A DNA stretch of 5,689 bases from Thermodesulfobacteriota bacterium (lineage in GTDB: Bacteria > Desulfobacterota > Desulfomonilia > Desulfomonilales > Desulfomonilaceae), in contig JAUPKT010000364.1 in the NCBI GenBank assembly GCA_030837305.1, forward strand, positions 1 through 5,689, given 5' to 3'. Under the pieces are notes generated by a model, which did not search any database, was not told where the DNA came from, and saw only the letters and a list, made by a program, of their open reading frames with translations. Below, piece after piece: positions 5,612-5,689 of this stretch (position 1 is the first letter of the stretch; each line of letters starts with the position of its first letter). Both the position numbers and the translations under genes were made by a program.

Positions 5612-5689
5612 TTAGCCTCTTCGGGGGCCCTGGTCCCTCAGTTGTTTGAGGTGGAATGTAGGGCAGTGGAGCAGTTCAACCCGCCTCAA
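5612..5689 (-). CDS. Possible C-terminal fragment of an upstream gene
   Basis: One minus-strand frame is open from the right edge for 25 codons to TAA (5614-5612), only 3 bases before the meaB TTG. The other two frames stop within a few codons of the edge. The peptide is basic at its end (GPRRG) and I do not recognise it. The tight spacing and the fact that the meaB ribosome binding site would lie inside it fit an operon gene, but 25 codons can stay open by chance. Confidence 0.3.
   Translation of the reverse strand: MRRVELLHCPTFHLKQLRDQGPRRG
5616..5621 (-). promoter_or_regulatory. Ribosome binding site deciding the TTG start of meaB
   Basis: AAGAGG on the minus strand lies 7 bases before TTG 5608. 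It favours this start over the in-frame ATG at 5575, which has no purine-rich signal at the right distance. Confidence 0.55.

Overview
The window is ordinary bacterial coding DNA of intermediate GC content. Almost everything is transcribed leftward (minus strand); one gene fragment at the left edge reads rightward. A MeaB-type chaperone GTPase for methylmalonyl-CoA mutase and a DjlA-like J-domain tail suggest a Gram-negative bacterium with a B12-dependent methylmalonyl-CoA pathway. A deltaproteobacterium in the broad sense (Desulfobacterota and relatives) is my best guess. That is inference from gene content only; no rRNA or other lineage marker is present.

Layout from left to right. Positions 1-183 (+) are the last 60 codons of a DnaJ/DjlA-like protein whose J-domain signature reads HVD instead of HPD. 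Positions 184-432 lie between convergent genes; they hold one short hairpin and no recognisable gene. Positions 433-771 (-) encode an unrecognised 112-residue protein. Positions 825-1403 (-) encode an HU/IHF-family DNA-binding domain fused to a short tetratricopeptide-repeat (TPR) tail. A sigma70-like promoter at 1464-1492 and a good ribosome binding site precede it. Positions 1570-2184 (-) encode the non-canonical purine NTP pyrophosphatase RdgB. Positions 2211-4646 (-) encode a membrane-anchored member of the penicillin acylase (S45, Ntn-hydrolase) family. Positions 4643-5608 (-) encode MeaB. Positions 5612-5689 (-) may be the tail of a further upstream gene.

The right half looks like one operon: possible upstream gene, meaB, acylase-like gene, rdgB, with gaps or overlaps of a few bases. 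The meaB and acylase genes start with TTG behind clear Shine-Dalgarno sequences. The HU-TPR gene and the small hypothetical gene look like a second unit with its own promoter.

The most notable observations are: (1) the acylase-family protein keeps the fold motifs but appears to carry Cys, Pro and Asp where the catalytic Ser and the two oxyanion-hole positions normally are; (2) the J-domain has a broken HPD motif; (3) an HU-like domain is fused to TPRs. I see no CRISPR array, insertion sequence, tRNA or rRNA.
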